From: Bacteroidota bacterium
GTDB lineage: Bacteria; Bacteroidota; Bacteroidia; Chitinophagales; Saprospiraceae
Length of the DNA stretch: 64,000 nt
Direction: 5' to 3'
NCBI GenBank assembly: GCA_016124585.1
Contig: WGNL01000001.1
Coordinates: 202,807 to 266,806, forward strand
Part shown: piece after piece, positions 19,693-29,600 of the stretch
Layout of the letters: each line of letters starts with the position of its first letter
How positions within the stretch are numbered: position 1 is the first letter of the stretch
Program-made: the position numbers and the translations under genes
The notes under the pieces: model-generated
Told to the model about the DNA's origin: nothing
Seen by the model: only the letters and a program-made list of their open reading frames with translations
Databases searched by the model: none

Positions 19693-20670
19693 TTAAATCT
19701 TGACGATTTCCCATCCGGCCAACTCGAAATAGTCGGTGAACATGGAAGGTAAATAAAACCTGTCTTCCACGTTTTCGATGGTAAAATACAGTTCAGGGTC
19801 AAGGATTTGATTTACGCCCGGTTTACCCAAATCAATCACTGGTCGGTTGGGTTTGCTTCCCCTGGCAATGGAACGAAGCTCCATGGGTAGCAACTTGATT
19901 GGGTCAGCAGGGTTGTAAATGCCAACCATTCTATTTCTAGCTCCTTTGACTGCGTCCCGAGCACCTTTCAGTTTGGAAGCCTTGGTCATAAATTTCCAAA
20001 ATCCCTCTGGCGAAATGATTTTTTTGTCCAGCGGGTTTGAGATGCGAAGGAATGGGTCGACGTTTGGGAAGATGAAATAAGGCGTAGCAAAGCCTCCAGC
20101 CAACTGTCGGATATTGTAATCAATGGCTGAAGTAGCCGGAGTTTCTCCCTCAAAATTGTCACGATGAGGACGTAGGTAGCAGAGTAAACGCCCATAACTT
20201 TCCAAAAACTCGTAAGCATAAGCTTGAAAAAATAAGAAATCATCTTTTGTTTTGCCAGCGGCAATCATGTCATCTTCGATTTCTTTTTTCAGGTTCTCCT
20301 TTCCATTCACAGCGTGTCGGTAATGGTTCTCGGCAATATCGGTCCCATCCCCAATCACCGAATTCAGATGTGCCTTCAGGGCAGGGTTCAGTGATTTAGT
20401 TTTTTTCTCCAAATCTGGACCAGTAAAAAACTCGGTCCATGCCGGGTTGTTCAGGCCCAAAAATCCACGTTTGCCAGGGAAGTCAAAGCTGATTTCGGGG
20501 GTGTCAATCCCAAGGAACCGAATACCTAAATTGGCGTCAGTGCTGACACTGACCGTATCACCGTCATGAGTGATTTGGGCGACAGAGGCCCGTGAACTGC
20601 GGCGAGTGGCAAAATTGGTTTGACCATATTTGAAACCACTGGAACTTACGCTGAAAATACCTGATGCCAT
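19693..20670 (-). CDS. Staphylococcal nuclease-like (SNase fold) protein
   Basis: This 325-aa protein lacks a signal peptide. HDGDTVSVS and RFLGIDTPE match the core of staphylococcal thermonuclease, and YGRLLCYL matches its third catalytic segment. The catalytic set Arg35/Glu43/Arg87 maps to R51, E59 and R161 with the same R-to-E spacing, and D38 fits the Ca-binding Asp21. A long insert of about 80 residues separates E59 from R161, and the C-terminal half (about 180-325) is unrecognised. It is plausibly a cytosolic, Ca-dependent nuclease-like enzyme. The assignment rests on motifs I can see, not on a profile search. Confidence 0.65.
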   Translation of the reverse strand: MASGIFSVSSSGFKYGQTNFATRRSSRASVAQITHDGDTVSVSTDANLGIRFLGIDTPEISFDFPGKRGFLGLNNPAWTEFFTGPDLEKKTKSLNPALKAHLNSVIGDGTDIAENHYRHAVNGKENLKKEIEDDMIAAGKTKDDFLFFQAYAYEFLESYGRLLCYLRPHRDNFEGETPATSAIDYNIRQLAGGFATPYFIFPNVDPFLRISNPLDKKIISPEGFWKFMTKASKLKGARDAVKGARNRMVGIYNPADPIKLLPMELRSIARGSKPNRPVIDLGKPGVNQILDPELYFTIENVEDRFYLPSMFTDYFELAGWEIVKI

Positions 20671-20767
20671 GATGTTATTACTTGTAATGAAATTAAATAA
20701 GGTGAATTGTTAATCAAATAATTGTCTGATAAAAAACAAATATAAAAACGAATTGCTGGCAAACCGA

Positions 20768-20775
20768 TAAATTTG
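20768..20775 (+). promoter_or_regulatory. -7 element (TAAATTTG)
   Basis: TAAATTTG is a full match to the Bacteroidota -7 consensus and lies 47 bp upstream of the ATG at 20822. A properly spaced -33 element is not evident. Confidence 0.4.
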
Positions 20776-20821
20776 ATACCTTAGCTAGCGACACTTATCA
20801 TTAATTCACAATTTTATACAC

Positions 20822-21880
20822 ATGAAGAAAATTTTATTCGAACTATCGTTGCCGATAACATTGCTTTTCTTTTCAACCGGTTTATTTGGGCAAAATGACA
20901 CACTGTTTTTTATGGACTTTCAAATAGACCCAAGCGCTGCAATGGCAATTTATCCAGAACCTGGTGAGACAGATTCCATCTGGGTAAATTATGACGAGGA
21001 TGGCCTTTCAGCTGCTCAGAGCTATCCAAGCAACTTTTTTTATGATTTAGACTGGACATCACCTGATACAATTGCTGCTTCTGATTCTAGCTTTGTATTT
21101 GTAAGTCGTTCTTGGTTGGAAGGATTTGACACGTCTTCCAGCAATTGGCTAATCAGCCCTGCTATGCAAATCACTGATGCTTCGGCAACACTTCATTGGA
21201 AATCATCTTCTTATCAAGGCCCCCGATACATGGATGGTTATTCAGTCAAAATCTTGGTAGGTTCTCAAGATATCACATCACCGAATACCACAATTGAAAC
21301 AGTTTTTCGGGCAGCTGAAATGACAAACATTCTTTTTGGCGATGGGTCTACCGTTGACCTAGACAGTTTTGCGTTTTCGGACGGGTACCTCCATGCTGAT
21401 GGGTACACATTGACCGATTATTTTATTCCAGCTGACACATCAATTGGGGAAGACCTCCATATTGGTAAGCTAGAGCCACACAGTGTCAGTTTGGCTGCCT
21501 ACGAGGGGCAAACCATTTATGTAGCTTGGCACCACGATTCATCAGACGATAATTTGATGATGCTAGATGACTTGCTGCTCATGGGAACGACGCCTCTGTC
21601 CGGTACGACTGACCACCAGTTGGCAGATTTGCGTTTTGTCACTTACCCGAACCCAGTGGATAATTACCTGAATGTGATGTTCCGACTCACTACACCTGCT
21701 GACGTACAACTTCAAATTTTCAGTCAAGATGGCAAAATGGTAGCGGACAAAGCTGACCGCAAGGCTGTCACTGGAGATTTTACGGACCAATTCGATTTGC
21801 GGAACCTGCCTGTAGGGTCGTACTCGGTTGTTTTAACAGTTGATAATCAGCGTTTTACAAAAATGGTTGTAAGGAAATAA
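20822..21880 (+). CDS. Secreted choice-of-anchor J/cleaved-adhesin-like protein with T9SS sorting domain
   Basis: This 352-aa protein starts with a signal peptide ending at GLFGQ. The central jelly-roll domain (about residues 25-265) has SRSWLEGFDTSSSNWLISPA and YVAWHHDSSDDNLMMLDD, typical of the cleaved-adhesin/MAM-like modules of Bacteroidota. The C-terminal T9SS type A domain begins FVTYPNPVDNYLNV and ends KMVVRK. It is expected at the cell surface or in the medium. Its ligand is unknown. A terminator follows directly. Confidence 0.82.
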   Translation: MKKILFELSLPITLLFFSTGLFGQNDTLFFMDFQIDPSAAMAIYPEPGETDSIWVNYDEDGLSAAQSYPSNFFYDLDWTSPDTIAASDSSFVFVSRSWLEGFDTSSSNWLISPAMQITDASATLHWKSSSYQGPRYMDGYSVKILVGSQDITSPNTTIETVFRAAEMTNILFGDGSTVDLDSFAFSDGYLHADGYTLTDYFIPADTSIGEDLHIGKLEPHSVSLAAYEGQTIYVAWHHDSSDDNLMMLDDLLLMGTTPLSGTTDHQLADLRFVTYPNPVDNYLNVMFRLTTPADVQLQIFSQDGKMVADKADRKAVTGDFTDQFDLRNLPVGSYSVVLTVDNQRFTKMVVRK

Positions 21881-21903
21881 CTATTAAATACCCACTTTTA
21901 ACG

Positions 21904-21941
21904 CCGGGAACGAAGCTGAAAATTCGTTCCCGGTTTTTTTT
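21904..21941 (+). terminator. Intrinsic terminator of the adhesin-like gene
   Basis: CCGGGAACGAA pairs exactly with TTCGTTCCCGG around an 8-nt loop, followed by T8. It covers the first possible (TTG) start of the next open frame, which argues for the later ATG. Confidence 0.92.
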
Positions 21942-21987
21942 GAACCGTTTTTTGGCTTGGCTGTTTTCTGGTAAAATATTACAACTT

Positions 21988-22533
21988 ATGCTGCCAATTG
22001 ATTTGGATGAAGAATTGTTGGTGCTGGAGGAAATGTTGACAAACGAAGGTAAAACTGTGTATTCACATACCTTTGAAAGTCCAGTGATGCTCGTTTTTCT
22101 GCGGCATTTTGGTTGTGTGTTTTGCAAAGAAGCCCTACACGATATTTCACTCAAAAGACAGAGCATTGAAGCAGGTGGCGTAAAAATCATTTTCGTGCAC
22201 ATGGGAAATGATGAAACTGCCACAGAATATTTTGATAGCTTCAACCTGAAAGGTGTCACTTATGTCTGTGATCCGGCGCAACAATTTTACCGTGCATTTG
22301 GCCTCCAGCGTGGCTCATTTACGCAGCTTTACGGCCTTCAGACTTGGATACGGGGCTACAAGGTCAAGCAAGAACTTGGCTATGAATTGGAAATGGCAAA
22401 ACGACTAGGTGATTCTACACAAATGCCTGGAGTTTTTGTTTTGCAAAATGGCCTTCTGAGAGATAAATTTATCCATCGAATCGCCTCTGAACGACCTGAT
22501 TATGAGCAGCTTGTGCAGTGTTGTTTGATATAA
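21988..22533 (+). CDS. Peroxiredoxin-like (AhpC/TSA, PRXL2-type) protein
   Basis: This 181-aa thioredoxin-fold protein has FLRHFGCVFCKEAL, the C-x-x-C active-site region of the peroxiredoxin-like 2 group. GVFVLQNG near the C-terminus follows the cis-Pro position. Such proteins are predicted thiol oxidoreductases; the substrate is unknown. There is no signal peptide. I chose the ATG at 21988 (MLPIDLDEELL) because the longer frame would begin with a TTG inside the upstream terminator. Confidence 0.75.
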   Translation: MLPIDLDEELLVLEEMLTNEGKTVYSHTFESPVMLVFLRHFGCVFCKEALHDISLKRQSIEAGGVKIIFVHMGNDETATEYFDSFNLKGVTYVCDPAQQFYRAFGLQRGSFTQLYGLQTWIRGYKVKQELGYELEMAKRLGDSTQMPGVFVLQNGLLRDKFIHRIASERPDYEQLVQCCLI

Positions 22534-22595
22534 TTTATGCGTTTACTCATTTTGACAAAAAACTTGAATCCTGCTCAATTTACTGTCAACTTACC

Positions 22596-22603
22596 TACTT
22601 TTG
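22596..22603 (+). promoter_or_regulatory. -7 element (TACTTTTG) upstream of aroC
   Basis: TACTTTTG fits TAnnTTTG and lies 86 bp before the aroC ATG. No matching -33 element was found at the usual distance. Confidence 0.35.
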
Positions 22604-22688
22604 CAGCCATTTTTATGTTTGCTTGAAACAGTCAATTCCACCACTTTAACCGACTGCACAAAGCAAATTTTCAATTTCCCAAAACAAA

Positions 22689-23771
22689 ATGCCCGGCAAT
22701 TCATTTGGACATACTTTCCGCATAACCACTTTTGGCGAATCGCACGGTCCTGCTATCGGGGTCGTTTTGGACGGTTGTCCGGCTGGGCTAGAACTTGACT
22801 TAGATTTTATCCAAAAGGAACTCGACCGCCGGCGCCCAGGCCAATCGGCCATCGTTACGCAGCGGCAAGAAGCGGATAGAGTAGAGCTGCTTTCAGGTGT
22901 TTTTGAGGGTAAAACAACTGGGATGCCAGTGGCGCTGCTTATTCGAAACGAAGACGCAAAATCCAAAGATTACAGCCATATCGCTGACAAATTCCGGCCC
23001 AGTCACGCTGATTTTACCTACCAAGTCAAATATGGACATCGGGATTACAGGGGTGGTGGACGTTCCAGTGCCAGAGAGACGGCAGCCCGGGTGGCGGCAG
23101 GAGCGGTGGCAAAGCAAATTTTGGCAAAAAATGGTATTACTGTAACCGCTTGGGTAAGTAGGGTGGGGGAAATTGTCCTTGAAAAAAACTACGAAACGCT
23201 AGATTTTTCCAAAATTGAGGCAACGCCCGTTCGTTGCCCCGACCTTGAAATTGCATCGCAAATGGAAACGCTAATTCGGGAGGTGCGCAAGGCAGGTGAT
23301 ACAATTGGAGGGGTCGTTAGTTGTGTGGTACAAGGATGCCCGGCTGGTTTAGGAGAACCTGTTTTTGATAGGCTTCATGCTGATTTGGGGAAAGCCATGC
23401 TCTGCATCAATGCTTGTAAAGGTTTTGAAATAGGTTCCGGTTTCGATGGAGTCTCAATGAGAGGCTCCCAGCATAACGACCCATTTTTTGCTGATGAAAA
23501 GGGCCAAATCCGCACCCGAAGCAATCACTCTGGCGGCGTCCAAGGAGGAATTTCAAATGGAATGGATATTTATTTTAAAGCTGCCTTCAAACCTGTAGCA
23601 ACGATTGTTCAGGCGCAAGAATCTGTCAATGAGGCTGGGGATTCTGTAAAAGTTGAAGGCAAGGGCCGCCACGACCCTTGCGTGCTTCCCCGTGCAGTTC
23701 CAATTGTGGAGGCGATGGCTGCCTTAGTTTTGGTAGATCATTTTTTAAGAAACAAGACTGTAATTATTTGA
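22689..23771 (+). CDS. aroC: Chorismate synthase
   Basis: It converts 5-enolpyruvylshikimate-3-phosphate to chorismate using reduced FMN, the last step of the shikimate pathway. All three family signatures are seen: [18 protein letters not shown] at the N-terminus, [20 protein letters not shown], and [15 protein letters not shown]. The length of 360 aa is normal and the protein is cytosolic. No other aro gene is adjacent. Confidence 0.96.
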   Translation: MPGNSFGHTFRITTFGESHGPAIGVVLDGCPAGLELDLDFIQKELDRRRPGQSAIVTQRQEADRVELLSGVFEGKTTGMPVALLIRNEDAKSKDYSHIADKFRPSHADFTYQVKYGHRDYRGGGRSSARETAARVAAGAVAKQILAKNGITVTAWVSRVGEIVLEKNYETLDFSKIEATPVRCPDLEIASQMETLIREVRKAGDTIGGVVSCVVQGCPAGLGEPVFDRLHADLGKAMLCINACKGFEIGSGFDGVSMRGSQHNDPFFADEKGQIRTRSNHSGGVQGGISNGMDIYFKAAFKPVATIVQAQESVNEAGDSVKVEGKGRHDPCVLPRAVPIVEAMAALVLVDHFLRNKTVII

Positions 23772-23821
23772 GAAACAACACACTACGTGCCCACCAAACA
23801 ACAAATCATTAATTACAAACC

Positions 23822-25225
23822 ATGCAAACCAGATTACTATCATTTCTAGTTTTCCTATTTTTTTCTGCGAATATTTTTGCGCAGCTAACGATAAAAGTGA
23901 CGGCTATTCCAGCAAATACACCAGGTGGTGAGCCAATCCACATTGCGGGGAGTTTTCAAAACTGGGATCCTGCCGACCCCAGTTATGTGCTTTCCGACCT
24001 TGGAAATGGCCAGTTCCAAATCACCATCAATCCACCAATCGGATTGATTAACTACAAATTTTCAAGAGGAAGTTGGGCGACCGTGGAGGGGACTGCACTT
24101 GGTGGCTTTTTGTCCGATCGGCAATACGATTACACAGGTGGGGCGGTAACCATTGAAGTTCAAATAGCTGGCTGGGAGGACGTGAGCCAAGGAAGCACTG
24201 CCGCTGCAAATGTACACCTGCTCAGTGCCAATTTTTTCATGCCGCAGCTTAACCGCAGTCGGCGCATCATGATTTATTTGCCACCTGATTACGAAACGTC
24301 CCTAAAAAACTACCCTGTACTGTACATGCATGATGGGCAGAACCTGTTTGATGCTGCCACCAGCTTCAGTGGGGAGTGGGAGGTAGATGAATCACTCAAC
24401 GAACTTTTTGCGCAAGGTGACTATGGCTGTATCGTGGTCGGAATTGACAACGGTGGTGCATTGCGCATTGATGAATTAGCACCTTGGGTAAATCCTGATT
24501 ACAATGAAGGTGGCGAGGGCGGAAAATACATTGATTTTATTGTAGAAACATTAAAGCCTTTCATTGACCAAAACTATCGGACATTGTCAGGTAGGCTATA
24601 CACCGGGATTTTTGGAAGTTCGCTTGGCGGGTTAATTTCCCAATACGGCATCATGGAGCATCAGGATGTTTTCAGCAAGGCTGGCATTTTCTCCCCAGCT
24701 TTTTGGTTCAATGATCCTGAAATTTTTGACCACAGTGCCAATACTCCAAAAACTGGAGCTATGCGGATTTACCAGTATGCTGGCCAACAGGAGGATAATG
24801 GTTCGGTAGTCGCCGATGTGAATCAGATGGAATCAGTTTTGTTGAACAAGGGTTTCGGCAATGGTGAACTTTTCAAGTCTATCAGCCCAAATGGTACACA
24901 CAGTGAGCCATTCTGGCGTGCGGAGTTTCCGGATGCCTACAAATGGTTGTTCGCTGGACTTGATTTTTCAGCAGCAGATGAGGCTGGCAGTGAGGCCCTT
25001 CGTTTTTATCCAAACCCAGCAGACTCTTCTTTATTTATTGAAAACCTACCTGATATTGCCAAACTCAATTACCGCATTTTTTCAATTGGTGGCAAAATGA
25101 TGAAAAAAGGTAAACTAGTATCAGGGCAGCCGCTTGATATAAGTAAACTGAGTGCTGGATCTTATGTGCTTCAAGTTTTTACGAAGCAAAAGCTTTTGGT
25201 AAGCGGGCAGTTTTTGGTAAACTAA
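23822..25225 (+). CDS. Secreted esterase with N-terminal starch-binding-like domain and T9SS sorting domain
   Basis: This 467-aa protein has a signal peptide ending ANIFAQ. Residues about 22-115 resemble CBM20/48-type modules (HIAGSFQNWDPAD, NYKFSRGSW). An alpha/beta-hydrolase of the Fes/putative esterase (PF00756-like) group follows, with MIYLPPDYE, YMHDGQNLFD, the nucleophile elbow GSSLGG near residue 263 and a late His (NGTHSEPFW). The C-terminal T9SS type A domain begins RFYPNPADSS. Likely substrates are acyl esters of polysaccharides or siderophores; the sequence alone does not decide. The HAD gene starts 9 bp later, so the two are probably co-transcribed. Confidence 0.87.
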   Translation: MQTRLLSFLVFLFFSANIFAQLTIKVTAIPANTPGGEPIHIAGSFQNWDPADPSYVLSDLGNGQFQITINPPIGLINYKFSRGSWATVEGTALGGFLSDRQYDYTGGAVTIEVQIAGWEDVSQGSTAAANVHLLSANFFMPQLNRSRRIMIYLPPDYETSLKNYPVLYMHDGQNLFDAATSFSGEWEVDESLNELFAQGDYGCIVVGIDNGGALRIDELAPWVNPDYNEGGEGGKYIDFIVETLKPFIDQNYRTLSGRLYTGIFGSSLGGLISQYGIMEHQDVFSKAGIFSPAFWFNDPEIFDHSANTPKTGAMRIYQYAGQQEDNGSVVADVNQMESVLLNKGFGNGELFKSISPNGTHSEPFWRAEFPDAYKWLFAGLDFSAADEAGSEALRFYPNPADSSLFIENLPDIAKLNYRIFSIGGKMMKKGKLVSGQPLDISKLSAGSYVLQVFTKQKLLVSGQFLVN

Positions 25226-25234
25226 ACAACTGTA

Positions 25235-25936
25235 ATGGCCAAAACCCTAATTATTTTCGATATCGATGGCACATTAGTATATAGCAATAAAATTGACAGC
25301 CAGTGCTTTGCACTGGCCTACCAACGGGTTTATGGGATTGAGTTTCCAACCATCGATTGGACAAAATACCCGCATGTGACCGACACCACAATTTTTCGCA
25401 CAGTAATTCGAGATCATTTCGAACGGGAAGTCACAGAATTGGAAATAGTGGAGTTCCAAAACGAATACGTTGAGATGCTGGAAGAAAAGCGAAGAGAGAC
25501 GCCAGCTGACTTCCAGGAAGTGCCATTCGCCCGTCATACCATCGAACGCTTGCTGGAGGATGAAAGGTTTGTCGTTGGAATTGGCACCGGTGGTTGGCTG
25601 AGGCCAGCACAGGTTAAACTGGCGCATGTGGAAATCCCCACCCATTCAATCGTATTGGCTGGGGCGGATGGTCATGAACAGCGAGAAAGCATCATCGGAC
25701 AAGTGATGGAAACTGTCAATCAGTGGCATGAGATAGAGCGGACTGTTTACATTGGCGATGCTATCTGGGATGTTGACACTACCCGCCGGATGGGGATGAA
25801 CTTTGTCGGCATTCGTAGAGCTGGTGATTTGGAGGTGCTTCGCAAAATGGGCACCAGCGTTGTTTTGCAGGATTATCGAAATTTTGAACTTTTCCTTCAA
25901 GCCGTTTTTGAGGCAAAACCTCCAACGCACATTTAA
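25235..25936 (+). CDS. HAD-family hydrolase (phosphoglycolate phosphatase-like)
   Basis: The 233-aa protein has the HAD motifs in order: FDIDGTLVYS with the nucleophile D9 and acid D11, GIGTGGW (motif II region), and YIGDAIWDVDTTRRMGMN (motif IV). The helical cap inserted after motif I (about residues 20-95) is of the subclass I type. It should hydrolyse a small phosphate ester in the cytosol. The substrate is unknown. Confidence 0.85.
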   Translation: MAKTLIIFDIDGTLVYSNKIDSQCFALAYQRVYGIEFPTIDWTKYPHVTDTTIFRTVIRDHFEREVTELEIVEFQNEYVEMLEEKRRETPADFQEVPFARHTIERLLEDERFVVGIGTGGWLRPAQVKLAHVEIPTHSIVLAGADGHEQRESIIGQVMETVNQWHEIERTVYIGDAIWDVDTTRRMGMNFVGIRRAGDLEVLRKMGTSVVLQDYRNFELFLQAVFEAKPPTHI

Positions 25937-26037
25937 AAAAACAGCCAAATGCTGGAAACTTATTAAGTAAATCAACTGTTTTTCACCCGCTTGATTTTTC
26001 GAACGACATATTTTTTAATAAAAATTTGTCTTCGTGC

Positions 26038-26067
26038 TTGGTTTTGCCTCAAGAGAAGCTATCTTTG
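26038..26067 (+). promoter_or_regulatory. Promoter of tRNA-Lys
   Basis: TTG (26038-26040), a 19-bp spacer and TATCTTTG (26060-26067) fit the Bacteroidota consensus. The predicted transcription start is about 25 bp before the mature tRNA. Confidence 0.65.
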
Positions 26068-26100
26068 CCGCCGCTTTTGAAGAAAAGCACAACCAAATAA

Positions 26101-26173
26101 GATTCCGTAGCTCAGTCGGTAGAGCACTTGACTTTTAATCAAGTGGTCCTGGGTTCGAATCCCAGCGGAATCA
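26101..26173 (+). tRNA. tRNA-Lys (anticodon TTT)
   Basis: A 73-nt cloverleaf. The acceptor stem is GATTCCG/CGGAATC, the anticodon stem is CTTGA/TCAAG with loop CTTTTAA, and the T arm contains GGTTCGAATCC. The anticodon at 26134-26136 is TTT. The discriminator is A and the 3' CCA is not encoded. Confidence 0.97.
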
Positions 26174-26176
26174 CGA

Positions 26177-26207
26177 AAGCCTCGACGTTTTACGTCGGGG
26201 CTTTTTT
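26177..26207 (+). terminator. Terminator of tRNA-Lys
   Basis: AGCCTCGACG pairs with CGTCGGGGCT (one G-T pair) around a TTTTA loop, followed by T6. It begins a few bases after the tRNA. Confidence 0.9.
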
Positions 26208-26694
26208 GCTTTGCTTAATTGCCCAATTGTTTTGTCAATTGCCTTCTTGAACTCCTCCTACTTTTACATTTCTCGCCAAATTGGAATTATTGCGCACAAA
26301 TATTTTAAGGATCAAAGTTTTTTTTGATTTGGTACGGTATTTGGAAAATGTGTGAAGATTCCCCACGTATGCCTTCCCCTCACTATATTTTCAGGATTCT
26401 CCCCCCTTTCTGTTTTAATCGAATTGTTCCCTAAGATTTAATTGGCAAAAACTATTGAGCATGAACTTTCGCTACACTCGCCTTTGCTGCTTTATTACCA
26501 CTCCTGTTTCAAACACAGAGCTGCTCAGCTTGTCTGCATTTCATTACCAAAGTTTTTCCAATTCGAAATTTCAAGTTCCCGTATTGAATTAGTCCAGTAC
26601 GGATTTCAAAACCTTGTCTTGAGGCAAAACAAAAAACAAATCCACTCCTCCCGGATTGATTCCTTCTCATTAGACATTTAACAATTTTAAAACT
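26208..26694. other. Long leader/intergenic region upstream of the TSP3 giant
   Basis: I see no convincing gene. The part from 26354 on has C-rich motifs: GAAGATTCCCC at 26354-26364 and GGATTCTCCCCCC at 26394-26406. Similar motifs occur in the leader of the gene at 35565, whose product shares an N-terminal domain with this one. Confidence 0.45.
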
Positions 26695-29600
26695 ATGAAA
26701 TCCAGCATCCTTTACCACGCTAAGCATGTCCTGATTGCTGCCCTGTTATTGATTGGGGCAACAACTACGAAAGCACAAATCGATTTCCGGATTGGTTTGG
26801 GTACCGATGGTCAGACGTACACCGTCTATGCCAAGCCAAAAGCAACCATAAGTCCTTCAACAAATACCTTGACAGGTACTGGACAGGTTACGCTGATTGT
26901 ACCACATGGGTTTGTTTATACAGCACTTACAAGTTTGAAAGGAACTTGGAGTGCTTCGACTGTTATGGCCCCTGTTGAGAATCCCAATTTTGATTACATA
27001 TCAGTTGGTTTGCTCAGCGATGGCGCTTTCCCTAATAATATTCAATATATTACAGGGCAAGAAACAGCATTATTCAAACTCAAAAGGACTTCCGCATGCA
27101 CAGGTGGTGTTACCTTGATTGAAAACGATGACCCATTTTATGCTCCAAACTCAGTTGGGTCCAATCCGGGTAATGATATTGGCGTGATAGATATTGGGAA
27201 GCCAGGGTTTCCTTTCTATATATGGGTGGCCAACTATGGCTCAGCTCCCGGCTGCACGGATTCTGATGCAGACGGCCTTTACAATTTTATCGAAGATAAA
27301 AATGGTAATGGAGTAGTGGACCCAGGTGAAACCAATCCCAACAATCCAGATACTGATGGCGACGGGTTGTCGGATGGCACTGAAGATGCTAACCATAATG
27401 GTGTAATTGATGCTGGTGAATCAGATCCAACCAATAAATGTAGTCCTAATGCTACTTTCCCTATTTGTGATTTTGATGGTGACGGCATCATCAACTCAGA
27501 AGATACGGATGATGACAACGATGGCGTTGCCGATGCACAAGACGTGCAAGATTACAATCCTGATAGCGATAGTGATGGGGATGGAATCAGTGATGATGAT
27601 GAAACTGGGAATGATGGCCATTACGACCCTGGCACTGATACAGATCCATTAAACCCTTGCGATCCAAACCAGAATGCGACGGCTTGTACTAGCACGGATG
27701 CTGATGGTGACGGTTATTTTGCGGATGTAAATCCGAATGACCCAACCTATGACCCAGACGACAACTTACCATGCGTACCTGACCAAACGGTAAGTACCTG
27801 TGACTTTGATAGTGACAGCTTCATCAATGGTGATGATTTGGATGATGACAATGATGGTGTGCCTGACGTTTCAGACGTGGATCCTTGGAACCCAAACAGT
27901 GACAGTGACAGTGATGGTCTTTCGGACATTATTGAAACCGGTGGTGATGGTGTTTACAACGAATTAGTAGATACCAATCCATTGGATCCTGACACTGACA
28001 ACGATGGGATCAGCGACGGAACTGAGGACACTGATAAAGATGGCACCACTGATGTTGGTGTGGAAACAGATCCACTGGTGGCTGATACGGATGGTGATGG
28101 CTTGGAAGATGGTGAAGAAGATACCAACTTCAATGGACATCTTGACTTGAACGAGAGCGATCCACTAGACGATTGTGACCCAGTTGCGGTGGGCCCTTCC
28201 TGTGATTATGACATGGATGGCACCATCAATGAATTGGATCCAGACGACGATAACGATGGTGTAATGGATGGTCCGGACGTCAATGATTTTGACCCAGATA
28301 GCGATAGCGACGGTGATGGAATAGTAGATAAAACGGAGACTGCAAATGGCACCAACCCTTTGAATGCTTGCGATCCAAACCCAAGTGTTTCAGCTTGTAT
28401 TCCAGATGATACAGATGGTGACCTTTTCTTTGAGAACTATCCAACTGGCCATCCAAAATTTGACCCAGATGATACGAATCCATGCGTGCCTAGCAATGCA
28501 GCATTGAAATGCGATTTTGATGGTGACGGATTGACAAACAATGTTGACCCTGATGATGACAATGATGGCGTATCGGATCTGTACGACAGCGATGATTACA
28601 ATCCGAATAACGATAGTGATGGTGATGGATTGCCAAATATTGTAGAGGTGGGGGCAAATGGAGTGTACAATCAAGGTATTGACACTAATCCATTGAACGA
28701 CGATACCGACAATGATGGCCTTAAGGATGGCTGCGAGGATAAAAACCACAACGGCCAGAAAGATCCAGGTGAAACCAGTCCATTGCTTGCTGACACTGAC
28801 GGAGACGGTATTAAGGATGGCGTTGAAGATGCTAACCATAACTGTGTGTTGAACACGGGTGAAAGCGATCCACTTGACAAATGCAGTCCAAACAATACGC
28901 TGCCTGAGTGTGACTTTGATGGCGATGGATTGACCAATGCCGTTGACCTAGACGACGATGCAGATGGTGTTGATGATGTCAGCGATGTTAATCCATTCGA
29001 TCCTAATAGTGATAGCGATGATGATGGACTTTCTGATAACCTTGAAACTGGCGAAGACGGCGTTTACGATGTAGATGTTGATACGAATCCATTGGATGAT
29101 GATACTGATGATGATGGTATCAAAGATGGGGTTGAGGATGCCAACCATAATGGCAACCGTGAGCTTACAGAAACGGATCCACTTAATCCAAATACGGACG
29201 GCGATAGCCTTTCGGATGGTGATGAAGATATCAACCACAACGGAAGTATTGATCCGGGCGAGTCTGACCCACTTGATCCATGTTCGCCATTTTCCACAGG
29301 GGGCACTTGTGCCTTCCAGGACTTGGATAATGATGGCTATTTCTCTGAGGTGCCACAAGGGGATCCAAATTATGACCCTAATGATAATGATGCCTGCGTG
29401 CCTTCAAACCAATCGCCTACCTGCGATTTTGATGGCGATGGATTCCCGAATCAGAATGACCTTGACGATGACAACGACGGTGTATCTGACGCTCAGGATT
29501 CTGATGATTATAATGCATACAATGACAGTGACAATGATGGTTTGCCTAATATCATTGAAACTGGTGGTGACGGTGTCTACAATAATGGAATAGATACCCA

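Noticed and set aside
26442..26681. Possible 79-aa gene in the leader of the TSP3 giant
   Set aside because: No recognisable features, and it overlaps the C-rich leader region.
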